From assembly GCF_004331735.1 (NCBI RefSeq), contig NZ_SJSO01000015.1, forward strand, positions 62,001 to 126,000: a stretch of DNA of 64,000 bases. The letters are read 5' to 3'. The position numbers were made by a program, and so were the translations under genes. Origin of the DNA: Pedobacter psychrodurus. GTDB taxonomy: Bacteria; Bacteroidota; Bacteroidia; Sphingobacteriales; Sphingobacteriaceae. Below the pieces are notes generated by a model, which was given only the letters and a program-made list of their open reading frames with translations, did not search any database and was not told the origin of the DNA. Shown piece by piece: positions 15,832-24,563 of this stretch. Position 1 is the stretch's first letter. Each line of letters begins with the position of its first letter.

Positions 15832-17256
15832 ATGTCACATTCCACAAAGGCACAGGGCAAATTATCGTCTTTTTTCGATATCCTGGTACAGTCTTTAAAA
15901 GGTCACGAAGTTGATTTAACTTCAATTAGTATTAAACGCGCAATTATTTTATTGGCTATTCCAATGATGCTGGAAATGGCTATGGAATCGGTTTTTGCTT
16001 TGGTCGATCTGTATTTTGTAGGTCATTTAGAAAATAGTAGCCATGCCATACAAACCGTTGGTTTAACGGAATCGGTTTTGACCATTATTTATTCGCTGGC
16101 CATTGGCTTAAGCATGGCTGCAACTGCAGTAGTTGCACGAAGGATTGGTGAGAAAAATCCTGAAGCGGCATCAAAAGCGGCTATGCAAACTATTGTGATA
16201 GCGGTTTTCATTAACATAATAATCAGTATTCTCGGGTTAATTTACGCCAGAGAAATTCTATTGCTCATGGGTGCTTCAACTGAAACTGCTGAGCAAGGTA
16301 TCGCATTCGTTCGCATTATGATGGGTGGAAGTATCATTATTGTACTTTTATTCTTAATTAACGGGATTTTTAGAGGTGCTGGTAATGCAGCAATCGCAAT
16401 GCGGAGTTTATGGATCGCCAATATTGCGAATATTATCCTCTGCCCTATTTTTATTAATGGTTTAGGTCCAATACCTGCATTTGGTTTAACGGGGGCTGCA
16501 ATTGCTACTACAATTGGTCGTGGTTTGGGTGTTACTTATCAGATTTATAATCTGTTTAGTGGTAAAAATATATTAAAAATACGCATTAGTCATTTCTTGC
16601 CTGATTTTGCGCAGATTAAGGCTGTCGTTAAGATTGCTGCGCCAGCCATTTTTCAATTTGTAATTGCGAGCTGTAGCTGGGTGTTTTTAGCAGAACTGAT
16701 TGCCACTACTGGTGGCGATACGGGATCGGCAGGTTACCAAACTGCATTACGACTAATGATGTTCTTTATGTTACCAGCATGGGGATTAAGCAATGCTGCA
16801 GCTACGCTGGTAGGTCAGAATTTAGGCGCAGGCCATATAGACCGCGCTGAAAAATCGGTATTTCAAACCTTGAAGTACATTATTATTTTTATGGCAGTTG
16901 TAAGTGTGCTGTTTTTAACCTGTGGGCATTTGTTCGCGGCATTTTTTACATCAGACGAAAATGTGATTGCCGTTGCAAGCAAAGCTTTAAAAATTTTAAG
17001 CATTGGTTTTGTGATTTATGGAGCAGCGATGGTTTTTAGCAGTGCATTTAATGGCGCTGGCGATACCTGGACACCTACCAAAATTAATGTTTTTGCTTTT
17101 TGGTTATTCCAGATTCCTTTAGCTTACTTTTTGGCTAAATTTTTAGAAATGGGGCCAACAGGTGTTTTTATTGCCATACCAACGGCTGAAGCTGGTATTG
17201 CAGTAGCTGCCTATATTCTGTTTAAAAAAGGTAAATGGAAGAAAATTAAGGTTTAA
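15832..17256 (+). CDS. MATE family efflux transporter
   Basis: Inner-membrane multidrug/toxin exporter driven by Na+ or H+. The 474 residues show the 12-helix, two-lobe MATE layout beginning with IKRAIILLAIPMMLEMAMESVFALVDLYFVGHL. The second-lobe repeat starts around VKIAAPAIFQFVIASCSWVFLAELIA. An N-terminal cytoplasmic extension of about 40 residues precedes helix 1. The transcript has an unusual leader with a possible regulatory peptide. Substrate unknown. Confidence 0.93.
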   Translation: MSHSTKAQGKLSSFFDILVQSLKGHEVDLTSISIKRAIILLAIPMMLEMAMESVFALVDLYFVGHLENSSHAIQTVGLTESVLTIIYSLAIGLSMAATAVVARRIGEKNPEAASKAAMQTIVIAVFINIIISILGLIYAREILLLMGASTETAEQGIAFVRIMMGGSIIIVLLFLINGIFRGAGNAAIAMRSLWIANIANIILCPIFINGLGPIPAFGLTGAAIATTIGRGLGVTYQIYNLFSGKNILKIRISHFLPDFAQIKAVVKIAAPAIFQFVIASCSWVFLAELIATTGGDTGSAGYQTALRLMMFFMLPAWGLSNAAATLVGQNLGAGHIDRAEKSVFQTLKYIIIFMAVVSVLFLTCGHLFAAFFTSDENVIAVASKALKILSIGFVIYGAAMVFSSAFNGAGDTWTPTKINVFAFWLFQIPLAYFLAKFLEMGPTGVFIAIPTAEAGIAVAAYILFKKGKWKKIKV

Positions 17257-17560
17257 TTTTTTACCACAGATAAATACAGATGCACACAGATATATATTGT
17301 CAGATTGAATAAATATTATCTGTGTTTATATGTGGTTAATTTTAAGCATCAGGTCATAAAACTCTTCAAAAGAATTACTACAAATGGTTAATAAATCTGA
17401 TTGGAACGAACATCCCGATTTTCTACCTATCGGACCAGCATTGAACCAACATCGGGATAAAGTGGAAAGCAGGACTGCAGTAACCGAAAAACCACTGCAT
17501 TTGCTTTTCAAATTAATGTATCTGGTATCGATATTTTCTAGATTAAAAATTACCTTAAAA
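17257..17560. repeat. Spacer with CACAGAT-type repeat and CATCCCGAT/ATCGGGAT inverted repeat
   Basis: ACCACAGATAAATACAGATG near 17263 is mirrored by TATCTGTGTTTATATGTGGT near 17320. A second inverted pair, ATCCCGAT (about 17,412) and ATCGGGAT (about 17,452), flanks 32 bases. Open frames crossing this stretch on both strands look spurious. Confidence 0.5.
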
Positions 17561-17564
17561 AACA

Positions 17565-17572
17565 TATCTTTG
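17565..17572 (+). promoter_or_regulatory. -7 promoter box giving a near-leaderless lepA mRNA
   Basis: TATCTTTG matches TAnnTTTG exactly. It ends 7 bases before the lepA ATG, so transcription would start at or next to the start codon. Confidence 0.6.
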
Positions 17573-17579
17573 CGCAAAG

Positions 17580-19367
17580 ATGAAGCATATACGTAATTTT
17601 TGCATTATTGCACATATCGACCATGGTAAAAGCACCTTGGCTGATAGGTTATTAGAATACACCGAGACAATTTCGAAGCGTGAAGCACAGGCGCAGTTGC
17701 TCGATAACATGGATTTAGAGCGTGAGAGAGGCATAACTATTAAAAGTCATGCCATACAAATGAACTATAAAGTTGGTGATATTGAATATAATTTCAACCT
17801 TATTGACACACCTGGACACGTAGATTTTTCATACGAAGTTTCACGTTCTATTGCTGCCTGCGAGGGTGCTTTGCTTATTGTTGATGCTTCGCAAGGGATT
17901 CAGGCACAGACCATTTCCAACTTATACTTAGCTTTAGAGCATGACCTTGAGATTATTCCTATTTTAAATAAAATGGATTTACCTGGGGCAATGCCCGAGG
18001 AAGTTAAAGACCAAATTATTGACTTGATTGGATGTAAACGTGAAGATATTATTCCTGCATCAGGTAAAACTGGAATGGGAATTCCTGATATTATACAAGC
18101 AATTGTTGACCGCGTTCCAGCTCCGGTTGGAGATCCGGAAGCACCGCTGCAAGCATTGATTTTCGACTCTGTTTTTAACTCATTCAGAGGCATTATTGCT
18201 TATTATAAAGTAGTTAACGGCGAAATCAAGAAGGGTGATAAAGTAAAGTTTATTAATACAGGAAAAGAATATCTGGCTGATGAAGTAGGTATTTTGAAAT
18301 TGGATATGTCGCCACGTAGTGTGGTTAAAACTGGAGATGTGGGTTACATTATTTCTGGGATTAAAGAAGCCAGAGAGGTAAAAGTTGGTGATACTATTAC
18401 TACTGTGGCCAGACCATCGTTAGATTCTATTCAAGGTTTTGAAGAGGTTAAACCAATGGTTTTTGCCGGGATTTATCCTGTTGATACCGATGAGTTTGAA
18501 GAATTACGGGAAGCCATGCACAAGTTGCAATTGAATGATGCCTCTATCGTTTTCGAACCGGAGAGTTCTGCGGCACTAGGCTTCGGTTTCCGTTGCGGAT
18601 TCTTAGGAATGTTGCACATGGAGATTATCCAGGAGCGTTTAGAGCGTGAATTTGATATGACCGTAATTACAACGGTTCCCAACGTATCGTATATTGCACA
18701 TACCACTAAAGGTGATGAGTTTATCGTAAATAATCCATCTGATTTGCCAGATCCAAGTAAATTGGATTCGGTTGAAGAACCTTATATTAAAGCAAATATT
18801 ATTACCAAGGCTGACTTTGTTGGTCCAATAATGTCGCTTTGTATTCAAAAACGAGGAGCGATTATTAATCAATCATATCTAACATCAGACCGGGTTGAAT
18901 TGGTTTTCGAAATGCCAATGGCCGAAATTGTATTCGACTTCTATGACAGGTTAAAAACACTTTCTAAGGGATACGCTTCGTTTGATTATCACCAAATTGG
19001 TTATCGTAAATCTGATTTGGTACGCCTTGATTTATTGTTAAATGACGAACCTGTTGATGCGTTATCATCTCTGATTCACCGTAGTAATGCTTACGATTTC
19101 GGAAAGAAAATCTGCGAGAAATTAAGAGAATTAATCCCTCGTCAACAATTTGAGATTAAAATACAGGCCTCTATTGGTGCTAAAGTTATTGCCCGTGAAA
19201 CGCTTAGTGCATTGCGTAAGGATGTAACGGCTAAATGTTATGGTGGTGATATTTCCCGTAAGCGTAAGTTATTGGAGAAACAGAAAAAAGGTAAAAAACG
19301 CATGCGTCAGGTGGGTAACGTAGAGATTCCACAAAGTGCATTTATGGCGGTTTTGAAATTAGATTAG
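17580..19367 (+). CDS. lepA: Elongation factor 4 (LepA), back-translocating GTPase
   Basis: Ribosome-associated translational GTPase. The 595 residues include P-loop AHIDHGKS (residues 11-18), switch I around ERERGITIKSHAI, G3 DTPGH, G4 NKMD, then EF-G-like domains II, III and V. The LepA-specific C-terminal domain contains CYGGDISRKRKLLEKQKKGKKRMR. Length is typical. The start MKHIRNFCIIAHIDHG is the family start, and a promoter box sits almost directly against it. Confidence 0.98.
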   Translation: MKHIRNFCIIAHIDHGKSTLADRLLEYTETISKREAQAQLLDNMDLERERGITIKSHAIQMNYKVGDIEYNFNLIDTPGHVDFSYEVSRSIAACEGALLIVDASQGIQAQTISNLYLALEHDLEIIPILNKMDLPGAMPEEVKDQIIDLIGCKREDIIPASGKTGMGIPDIIQAIVDRVPAPVGDPEAPLQALIFDSVFNSFRGIIAYYKVVNGEIKKGDKVKFINTGKEYLADEVGILKLDMSPRSVVKTGDVGYIISGIKEAREVKVGDTITTVARPSLDSIQGFEEVKPMVFAGIYPVDTDEFEELREAMHKLQLNDASIVFEPESSAALGFGFRCGFLGMLHMEIIQERLEREFDMTVITTVPNVSYIAHTTKGDEFIVNNPSDLPDPSKLDSVEEPYIKANIITKADFVGPIMSLCIQKRGAIINQSYLTSDRVELVFEMPMAEIVFDFYDRLKTLSKGYASFDYHQIGYRKSDLVRLDLLLNDEPVDALSSLIHRSNAYDFGKKICEKLRELIPRQQFEIKIQASIGAKVIARETLSALRKDVTAKCYGGDISRKRKLLEKQKKGKKRMRQVGNVEIPQSAFMAVLKLD

Positions 19368-19369
19368 AA

Positions 19370-19453
19370 TAAGATTTGAGATGTTAGATTTGAGACATGA
19401 GACAATAGCCGTCCGATCTCAAATCTAATATCTAGTATCTCACATCTCATAAG
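19370..19453. repeat. GAGATGTGAGACATGAGA-type repeat between lepA and folD
   Basis: GAGATGTTAGATTTGAGAC, ATGAGACA, then mirrored GATCTCAAATCTAATATCTA and TCTCACATCTCAT form an imperfect hairpin. A related copy is at 26,775-26,852. Confidence 0.65.
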
Positions 19454-19454
19454 A

Positions 19455-20336
19455 ATGAAATTATTAGACGGTAAATACGTATCAGAAAAAGTTAAAGTTC
19501 AAATTGCAGAAGAAGCTGCCGAATTTTTAAATAAAAGTGGTCGCAAGCCACACCTAGTTGCTATTTTAGTTGGTAATGATGGGGGAAGCGAAACCTATGT
19601 AGCCAGTAAGATGAAAAACTGCGAAAAAGTTGGTTTTAAATCATCACTACATCGATATGATAACTCGGTAACTGAAGCTGAATTATTGGCGAAAATTGAA
19701 GAAATTAATCAGGATGATGATGTAGACGGGTTAATTGTTCAGTTGCCTCTGCCAAAACACATCGATCCGGAGAAAGTTACTGAAAAGATTGATCACCGTA
19801 AAGATGTAGATGGTTTTCACCCTGTAAATTTAGGCAGGATGATGCGTAACCTACCTTGCTTCATCCCGGCAACGCCTTATGGTATTTTATTGATGTTGCA
19901 AGAGTATGGTATCGACACCACAGGAATGCACTGTGTTGTTGTTGGTCGTAGTAACATTGTGGGTAGCCCAATGAGTATTCTAATGGCCCGTAACGCAAAC
20001 CCAGGCAATTGTACGGTAACACTTACACACTCACGTACTAAAGATCTAAAAGAGCAGGTTCTCCAGGCTGATATTGTGATTGCTGCAATTGGTAAAAAGA
20101 ATTTTGTTACTGCCGATATGATAAAACCTGGTGCCATTATTATTGACGTAGGTATTAACCGAGAAACTTCTGCTGAAACCAAATCGGGATTTAAGTTATA
20201 TGGGGATGTAGATTTCGAAAACGTGGCACCAAAAGCTTCATACATTACGCCTGTACCAGGTGGTGTGGGTTTAATGACAATTGTAGGTTTACTGAAAAAT
20301 ACGCTGGCATCGGCAAGGAAAGAAATTTATTCATAA
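19455..20336 (+). CDS. folD: Bifunctional methylenetetrahydrofolate dehydrogenase / methenyltetrahydrofolate cyclohydrolase
   Basis: Interconverts one-carbon folate forms and makes 10-formyl-THF for purine and formyl-Met synthesis. The 293 residues contain the substrate segment SETYVASKMKNCEKVG with the catalytic Tyr/Lys, QLPLPKHID, KDVDGFHPVNLGRM, the dinucleotide-binding VVGRSNIVGSP and C-terminal TPVPGGVGLMTI. Length is typical. A perfect palindromic terminator follows. Confidence 0.97.
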   Translation: MKLLDGKYVSEKVKVQIAEEAAEFLNKSGRKPHLVAILVGNDGGSETYVASKMKNCEKVGFKSSLHRYDNSVTEAELLAKIEEINQDDDVDGLIVQLPLPKHIDPEKVTEKIDHRKDVDGFHPVNLGRMMRNLPCFIPATPYGILLMLQEYGIDTTGMHCVVVGRSNIVGSPMSILMARNANPGNCTVTLTHSRTKDLKEQVLQADIVIAAIGKKNFVTADMIKPGAIIIDVGINRETSAETKSGFKLYGDVDFENVAPKASYITPVPGGVGLMTIVGLLKNTLASARKEIYS

Positions 20337-20388
20337 ACGAAAAGGTAAAAGTTTAAAACTAAAGCGAAAACCTACTGCCATAGATATT

Positions 20389-20423
20389 AAAAATCGACTC
20401 AAATATTTGAGTCGATTTTTTTT
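20389..20423 (+). terminator. Intrinsic terminator of folD
   Basis: AAAATCGACTCAAA and TTTGAGTCGATTTT form a perfect long stem with a very small loop and a T-run. The stem also carries A-runs on the left, so it could work in both directions. Confidence 0.9.
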
Positions 20424-20465
20424 ACGTGTAATATTTTAAATCCCTACGTGTAATTGTTATATTTG
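20423..20465 (+). promoter_or_regulatory. Promoter with two direct TACGTGTAAT repeats for the toxin-antitoxin operon
   Basis: TACGTGTAAT occurs at 20423-20432 and 20445-20454, exactly 22 bases apart (two helical turns). The -7 box TATATTTG at 20458-20465 follows directly. The repeats cover the expected -33 region and core promoter, as expected for antitoxin-mediated autorepression. The ATG lies 17 bases after the box. Confidence 0.6.
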
Positions 20466-20482
20466 AATTAAAATTTAATTAG

Positions 20483-20743
20483 ATGGATACTAAGTTAACT
20501 TTAAGTTTTAATCAAGATGTTGTGGTAAGGGCAAAAAAATATGCCGCTGAAAACAACATTAGCTTATCGCGATTAATAGAGCACCTCTTAACTCAGGTAA
20601 CTGCTAAAGAATATAAATCTTTAGAAGACTTTCCCATTTCAGATTGGGTGAGCATGGTAGCTGAGGGTGAAGTAGAGTATAAAAAAATGCCAAAATCAAC
20701 ACGTAAAGATTCAAAAAACGAGTACTATTCTTCTAAAAAGTAA
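20483..20743 (+). CDS. DUF6364-type antitoxin (ribbon-helix-helix-like)
   Basis: The 86 residues start MDTKLTLSFNQDVVVRAKKYA, followed by AENNISLSRLIEHLLTQV. This is the N-terminal beta-strand plus two helices of the DUF6364/RHH antitoxin group. The C-terminal half (KSLEDFPISDWVSMVAEGEVEYKK, then lysine-rich tail) is presumably the toxin-neutralising part. It lies directly upstream of a PIN-domain gene, and its promoter carries paired direct repeats, a VapBC-like arrangement. In such pairs the antitoxin represses its own operon; here that is inferred. Confidence 0.8.
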   Translation: MDTKLTLSFNQDVVVRAKKYAAENNISLSRLIEHLLTQVTAKEYKSLEDFPISDWVSMVAEGEVEYKKMPKSTRKDSKNEYYSSKK

Positions 20744-20746
20744 TTG

Positions 20747-21166
20747 ATGAAGATATTTTTAGATGCGAATGTTCTTGTTTCTGTATTGAATAAGGAATTC
20801 CCACTTTATACCTATTCATCGAGAATTTTAAGTTTAGCATCGCATCCAAATTTTGAAATTTATACTTCTCCCCTTTGTTTAGCTATAGCATTTTATTTCG
20901 CTGAAAAAAAACATAAATCTCAATTAGCCAAGCAGAAAATAGATTTGCTTTGCCAACACATTAAGATTGCTGAAAATTCATCAAAAGGTGTTTTGGATAC
21001 TTTATCGAACAAATCAATTCACGATTTTGAAGACGGACTGGAATATTATGCTGCCAAATCTGTTGAGTGCAAATGTATTATTACAGAAGATATTGAAGAT
21101 TTTTATTTCTCAGAAATTGAAATTTTGAACTGCCAGGATTTTTTCAAGAGGCATTTGTTAAATTGA
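20747..21166 (+). CDS. PIN-domain toxin (VapC-like ribonuclease)
   Basis: The 139 residues form a single PIN domain. FLDANVLV carries D6, HDFEDGLEYYAA carries D93 and D96, and ITEDIEDF carries D115 and D118. E53 or a nearby acidic residue may complete the Mg2+-binding cluster. VapC toxins cut tRNA or rRNA when freed from the antitoxin. ATG at 20747 is preferred over the TTG immediately before it; it lies three bases after the antitoxin stop, so translation is probably coupled. All acidic residues appear intact. Confidence 0.82.
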   Translation: MKIFLDANVLVSVLNKEFPLYTYSSRILSLASHPNFEIYTSPLCLAIAFYFAEKKHKSQLAKQKIDLLCQHIKIAENSSKGVLDTLSNKSIHDFEDGLEYYAAKSVECKCIITEDIEDFYFSEIEILNCQDFFKRHLLN

Positions 21167-21180
21167 TTTTATAATACACT

Positions 21181-21243
21181 CGTCACCCTGAATTTATTTC
21201 AGGGTCTTAATTAAAGAGATACTGAAATAAATTCAGCATGACG
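21181..21243. repeat. CGTCA/TGACG hairpin element, subtype A
   Basis: Starts CGTCACCCTGAATTTATTTC and ends CTGAAATAAATTCAGCA then TGACG. It fills the spacer between convergent PIN and Rieske genes and is close to the copy at 11,607. Confidence 0.85.
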
Positions 21244-21251
21244 TGAATATA

Positions 21252-21587
21252 TCATCCCCAAAGTTTACTCCACCAACTTTCTTCGAAACCAATATAGAGG
21301 CCATCTTCACGTAATTCGGTTGGGTAGATATTGATGTAATCGCCTTGCCCTTCTGCGCCCCTACCTGTGGTTAAATTATACTCATATCGATGGATTGGGC
21401 AAACAAGGTTTCCATTTTTGCACCAGCCTCCACTAAAATGGCCACCAGCATGCGGACAATGAGATTGAGTCGCGATAATTTTATTGTCATTATTGATCAG
21501 ACAGATCTGTTTTCCGGCAACCTCAATGGTTTTGATGGTATCTGGACGGGGAATTTGGTTGTTATTTAATGCCTTAAACCACTTCAT
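21252..21587 (-). CDS. Rieske 2Fe-2S domain protein (ferredoxin-like)
   Basis: A soluble single-domain Rieske protein of 111 residues. The cluster ligands are C44 and H46 (SHCPHAGGHFSGG) and C63 and H66 (VCPIHRYEYNL). No signal peptide is present, so it is cytoplasmic, unlike bc1-type Rieske proteins. Similar stand-alone proteins act as electron carriers for oxygenases or nitrite reductases, but none is adjacent. The start is placed at MKWFKALN, six codons inside the longest frame, because the conserved domain starts there. It is divergent from queE. Confidence 0.88.
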   Translation of the reverse strand: MKWFKALNNNQIPRPDTIKTIEVAGKQICLINNDNKIIATQSHCPHAGGHFSGGWCKNGNLVCPIHRYEYNLTTGRGAEGQGDYINIYPTELREDGLYIGFEESWWSKLWG

Positions 21588-21694
21588 TCTGCTAAAATAC
21601 AGCAAATAAATATCACTCTTATTTCATCTTTCCATTAAATTTCAAAAGAGGAACTGCTTCACCATATTTTTTTAGGATATTTGCATCCTCAAAA

Positions 21695-22318
21695 ATGAAA
21701 CAAGAAATACCAGAAGACGGCACATTACTTCCTTTAATGGAAGAATTTTATACTATACAGGGCGAAGGATTTAATACTGGTAAAGCAGCTTATTTTATCC
21801 GTTTAGGAGGCTGCGATGTAGGCTGCCATTGGTGCGATGTTAAAGAAAGCTGGGATGCAGAAATGCATCCACTTACCCCATCAGATGTTATTGTAGAAAA
21901 TGCCGATAAATTTCCGGGTAAAGCTGTTGTAATTACTGGTGGCGAGCCCTTGATTTATAATCTCGATTATTTAACCAATAAGTTAAAAGAAAGAGGTATT
22001 CTTACCTTTATCGAAACATCTGGTGCCTACCCACTTTCTGGAAACTGGGACTGGATCTGTTTGTCGCCAAAGAAATTTAAGGCGCCAAGACCAGATATTA
22101 CGCCATTTGCACATGAATTAAAGGTTATTGTTTTTAATAAAAGTGATTTTAAATGGGCAGAAGAATATGCAGCAATGGTATCTCCTACCTGTAAGCTATA
22201 CCTTCAACCAGAATGGTCTAAATCAAAAGAAATTACTCCATTAATTATCGAATATGTAATGGCCAATCCTAAATGGGAAATTTCTTTACAAACCCACAAA
22301 TTTTTAAATATTCCTTAA
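21695..22318 (+). CDS. queE: 7-carboxy-7-deazaguanine synthase
   Basis: Radical SAM enzyme converting 6-carboxytetrahydropterin to CDG in queuosine/7-deazaguanine synthesis. The 207 residues carry the 4Fe-4S motif C40-x3-C44-x2-C47 in GGCDVGCHWCD, the substrate-binding start FYTIQGEGFNTGKAAYFIRL and VVITGGEPLIYN. Other queuosine genes (queC, queD, queF) are not in the window. A GATATTTG box just upstream, one base off consensus, may be the promoter. Confidence 0.92.
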   Translation: MKQEIPEDGTLLPLMEEFYTIQGEGFNTGKAAYFIRLGGCDVGCHWCDVKESWDAEMHPLTPSDVIVENADKFPGKAVVITGGEPLIYNLDYLTNKLKERGILTFIETSGAYPLSGNWDWICLSPKKFKAPRPDITPFAHELKVIVFNKSDFKWAEEYAAMVSPTCKLYLQPEWSKSKEITPLIIEYVMANPKWEISLQTHKFLNIP

Positions 22319-22355
22319 AAACAATACATTAGCTTTATAACCAAATGTTAATGTA

Positions 22356-24242
22356 ATGAAATTCCGTCTCGTCCTTATCTTTAGCATACTGAGCATTTAT
22401 TGTTTTGGGCAAAGCTCATCTAACAAAAAAGCACAGACTTTTTTCGAAAAGGCTGGTCCACTGATTCAGAAACTGGATTATATATCTGCCGAACAGGCTT
22501 TAAAAAGTGCTGTTGAGGCCGATCCATTATTTCAAAATGCCTATGTAGTATTAGGTGGTATTTATAAAGCACAAAAAAAATATCCGGATGCCAGAACGGC
22601 TTATGAAAAAGCGATCTTGATCAATAAAGCTGTGGCTCCACAAGTAATTTATGGCTTGGCCGAAACAGAATTTGCTACGCAAGAGTATTTAAAAGCGAAA
22701 CAACATTTTAGTGAATTTTTGATGCTAGATTCGTCGTCTGATAGAGCGAGAAGAGCAAAAAAATACCTTTTAGATTGCGATTTTGCTACCATAGCAATAA
22801 AGAAATCCGTAAAATATAGCCCAACAAATTTAGGTGAAGGCGTAAATACAACTGATGCTGAGTACTTTCCTGCGATAACTGCTGATGGCGAAACCTTGGT
22901 TTTTACTCGTCAGGTGAATGGCAATGAAGACTTTTGGACCTCGCAGTTTAAAAATAACTCATGGGGTCTTGCCACACCATTATCAAGCAAAATAAACACA
23001 ACGAAATACAATGAAGGTGCACAAACCATTTCTCCTGATGGTAAGTATCTGTTTTTTACCGGGTGCAACCGCCCTGATGGTTTAGGTAGGTGTGATATTT
23101 ACGTTTCGCACCGTGAAGGAAAAGATTGGGGTGAACCTTATAATGTTGGTCAGCCCGTTAATTCAGAATTCTGGGAATCGCAGCCTGCAATAAGCCCCGA
23201 TGGACGGACTTTATATTTTATCAGCAACAGACCTGGTGGATCCGGTGGTTATGATATATGGAAAAGTACCATTACCGACGATACCAAATGGGGACCTGCC
23301 ATTAATCTTGGACCAGACATTAATACCGCTTTCGATGAGAATACCCCTTTTTTGCATGTGGATGGTAAAACTTTATATTTTTCTTCTGATGGTTGGCCAA
23401 GTTTCGGGAATAAAGATATTTATTATAGCAGACAGGAAAATGATGGCAAATGGCAAAAGCCCATTAATATTGGTTATCCGATCAATTCTTTTGAAGATGA
23501 AAGTGGTTTGGTAGTAAGTGCCGATGGGAATTTCGGCCTGTTTTCTTCGAACTTAAAAGGAGGATTTGGTTTACAGGATATTTATAGTTTTGGTATCCCT
23601 GAAGTAGCCAAACCATTAAAGGTTTCTTATGTGAAGGGGATTGTAAGGGACCGGGATACTAAGAAAACGATCGAAAGCAATGTTCAGGTGGTAGATTTGA
23701 AAACCAATAAAACTGTTTTTGATGATTATACTGATCCGGAGACTGGCCAATTTCTAGCGGTAATGCCAGTTGGAAGCAATTATTTGTTTAATGTAAATGC
23801 TGAAGGCTACATGTTTTACTCTGAAAACTTCGAGCTCAAGGCTGGGGATATTAATAAACCTTACCAGATTGAAGTTTATATCGAAAAGATCAAGCAAGGC
23901 GGAAATGTTACACTAAGGAATATATTCTTTGATACCAACAAGTTTAATCTTTTACCTGCCTCTATCCGTGAACTTAATCTACTTATCGATTTTTTGCATC
24001 AAAATGAAAGTGTTCAGATTGAGATTCAGGGCCATACAGATAATGTTGGAGATGATAAATTGAATGAGAAATTATCATTTAACCGTGCAAATGCGGTTTA
24101 CGAATACCTGATCAAAAACGGTATTGATGCTAAAAAGCTTACCTTTAAGGGTTTTGGGGCCAGTAAGCCCATTGCCGATAATAAAACAGAATTAGGCCGA
24201 AAAAATAACCGTAGAACCTCGTTCTTGATCACTAAAATATAA
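22356..24242 (+). CDS. OmpA-family protein with TPR, PD40 propeller and carboxypeptidase-like domains (PorE-like)
   Basis: Envelope protein of 628 residues. It has a signal peptide (LVLIFSILSIYCFGQ) and TPR-like helices at about residues 25-145. A PD40/WD40-like beta-propeller lies at about 160-420, with repeated SPDGKYLFFTG, SPDGRTLYFIS and HVDGKTLYFSS blades. A carboxypeptidase-regulatory-like sandwich spans about 425-510. The C-terminal OmpA peptidoglycan-binding domain contains IEIQGHTDNVGDDKLNEKLSFNRA. This order is that of PorE, the type IX secretion anchoring lipoprotein. No PorP/SprF gene is adjacent, so it may be one of several paralogues. Function in T9SS is inferred from architecture only. 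Confidence 0.85.
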   Translation: MKFRLVLIFSILSIYCFGQSSSNKKAQTFFEKAGPLIQKLDYISAEQALKSAVEADPLFQNAYVVLGGIYKAQKKYPDARTAYEKAILINKAVAPQVIYGLAETEFATQEYLKAKQHFSEFLMLDSSSDRARRAKKYLLDCDFATIAIKKSVKYSPTNLGEGVNTTDAEYFPAITADGETLVFTRQVNGNEDFWTSQFKNNSWGLATPLSSKINTTKYNEGAQTISPDGKYLFFTGCNRPDGLGRCDIYVSHREGKDWGEPYNVGQPVNSEFWESQPAISPDGRTLYFISNRPGGSGGYDIWKSTITDDTKWGPAINLGPDINTAFDENTPFLHVDGKTLYFSSDGWPSFGNKDIYYSRQENDGKWQKPINIGYPINSFEDESGLVVSADGNFGLFSSNLKGGFGLQDIYSFGIPEVAKPLKVSYVKGIVRDRDTKKTIESNVQVVDLKTNKTVFDDYTDPETGQFLAVMPVGSNYLFNVNAEGYMFYSENFELKAGDINKPYQIEVYIEKIKQGGNVTLRNIFFDTNKFNLLPASIRELNLLIDFLHQNESVQIEIQGHTDNVGDDKLNEKLSFNRANAVYEYLIKNGIDAKKLTFKGFGASKPIADNKTELGRKNNRRTSFLITKI

Positions 24243-24254
24243 TTGGTGAATTTT

Positions 24255-24542
24255 ATGGAAATAGAAATTGAAGATTACGACATAGAAATTATTATGTTAG
24301 CGCAGTATAAGCACCTCGATATTATACTAGAAAGCTCCTATTGTACAGAATGTAAAAAGATGTCTACTATCACGAATTATAAACCTTATTTAAATAAATT
24401 GAATGATATTATTTTAAGAGGCTTTTGTCTTAAATGTGGTGGACCAGTAAATAGGTATATCGAAACTGGAGAAAATATTCAAAGCGCAGCGGTTGCTGAA
24501 CATATTAAAAATGTGCTTCAAATTTCAAGAAATAAAAAGTAA
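24255..24542 (+). CDS. Small zinc-ribbon-like protein, 95 aa
   Basis: The protein begins MEIEIEDYDIEIIMLAQYKH and contains two CxxC pairs, YCTECKKM and FCLKCGGP, about 40 residues apart, a typical zinc-ribbon spacing. No membrane segment. An in-frame TTG/GTG start abutting the OmpA-protein stop is possible, but the ATG gives a better acidic N-terminus. It lies between the PorE-like gene and the DUF6526 gene with short gaps, probably in one operon. Function unknown. Confidence 0.7.
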   Translation: MEIEIEDYDIEIIMLAQYKHLDIILESSYCTECKKMSTITNYKPYLNKLNDIILRGFCLKCGGPVNRYIETGENIQSAAVAEHIKNVLQISRNKK

Positions 24543-24563
24543 TAATATATAAAATAGATAAAG

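Noticed and set aside
15690..15832. Known riboswitch (ykkC/guanidine or preQ1) upstream of the MATE gene
   Set aside because: I could not match the conserved cores of these riboswitches; the leader-peptide reading fits better.
17326..17596. Overlapping open frames on both strands between the MATE gene and lepA
   Set aside because: Composition is unlike a protein, both strands are open over the same inverted repeat, and the stretch contains the lepA promoter.
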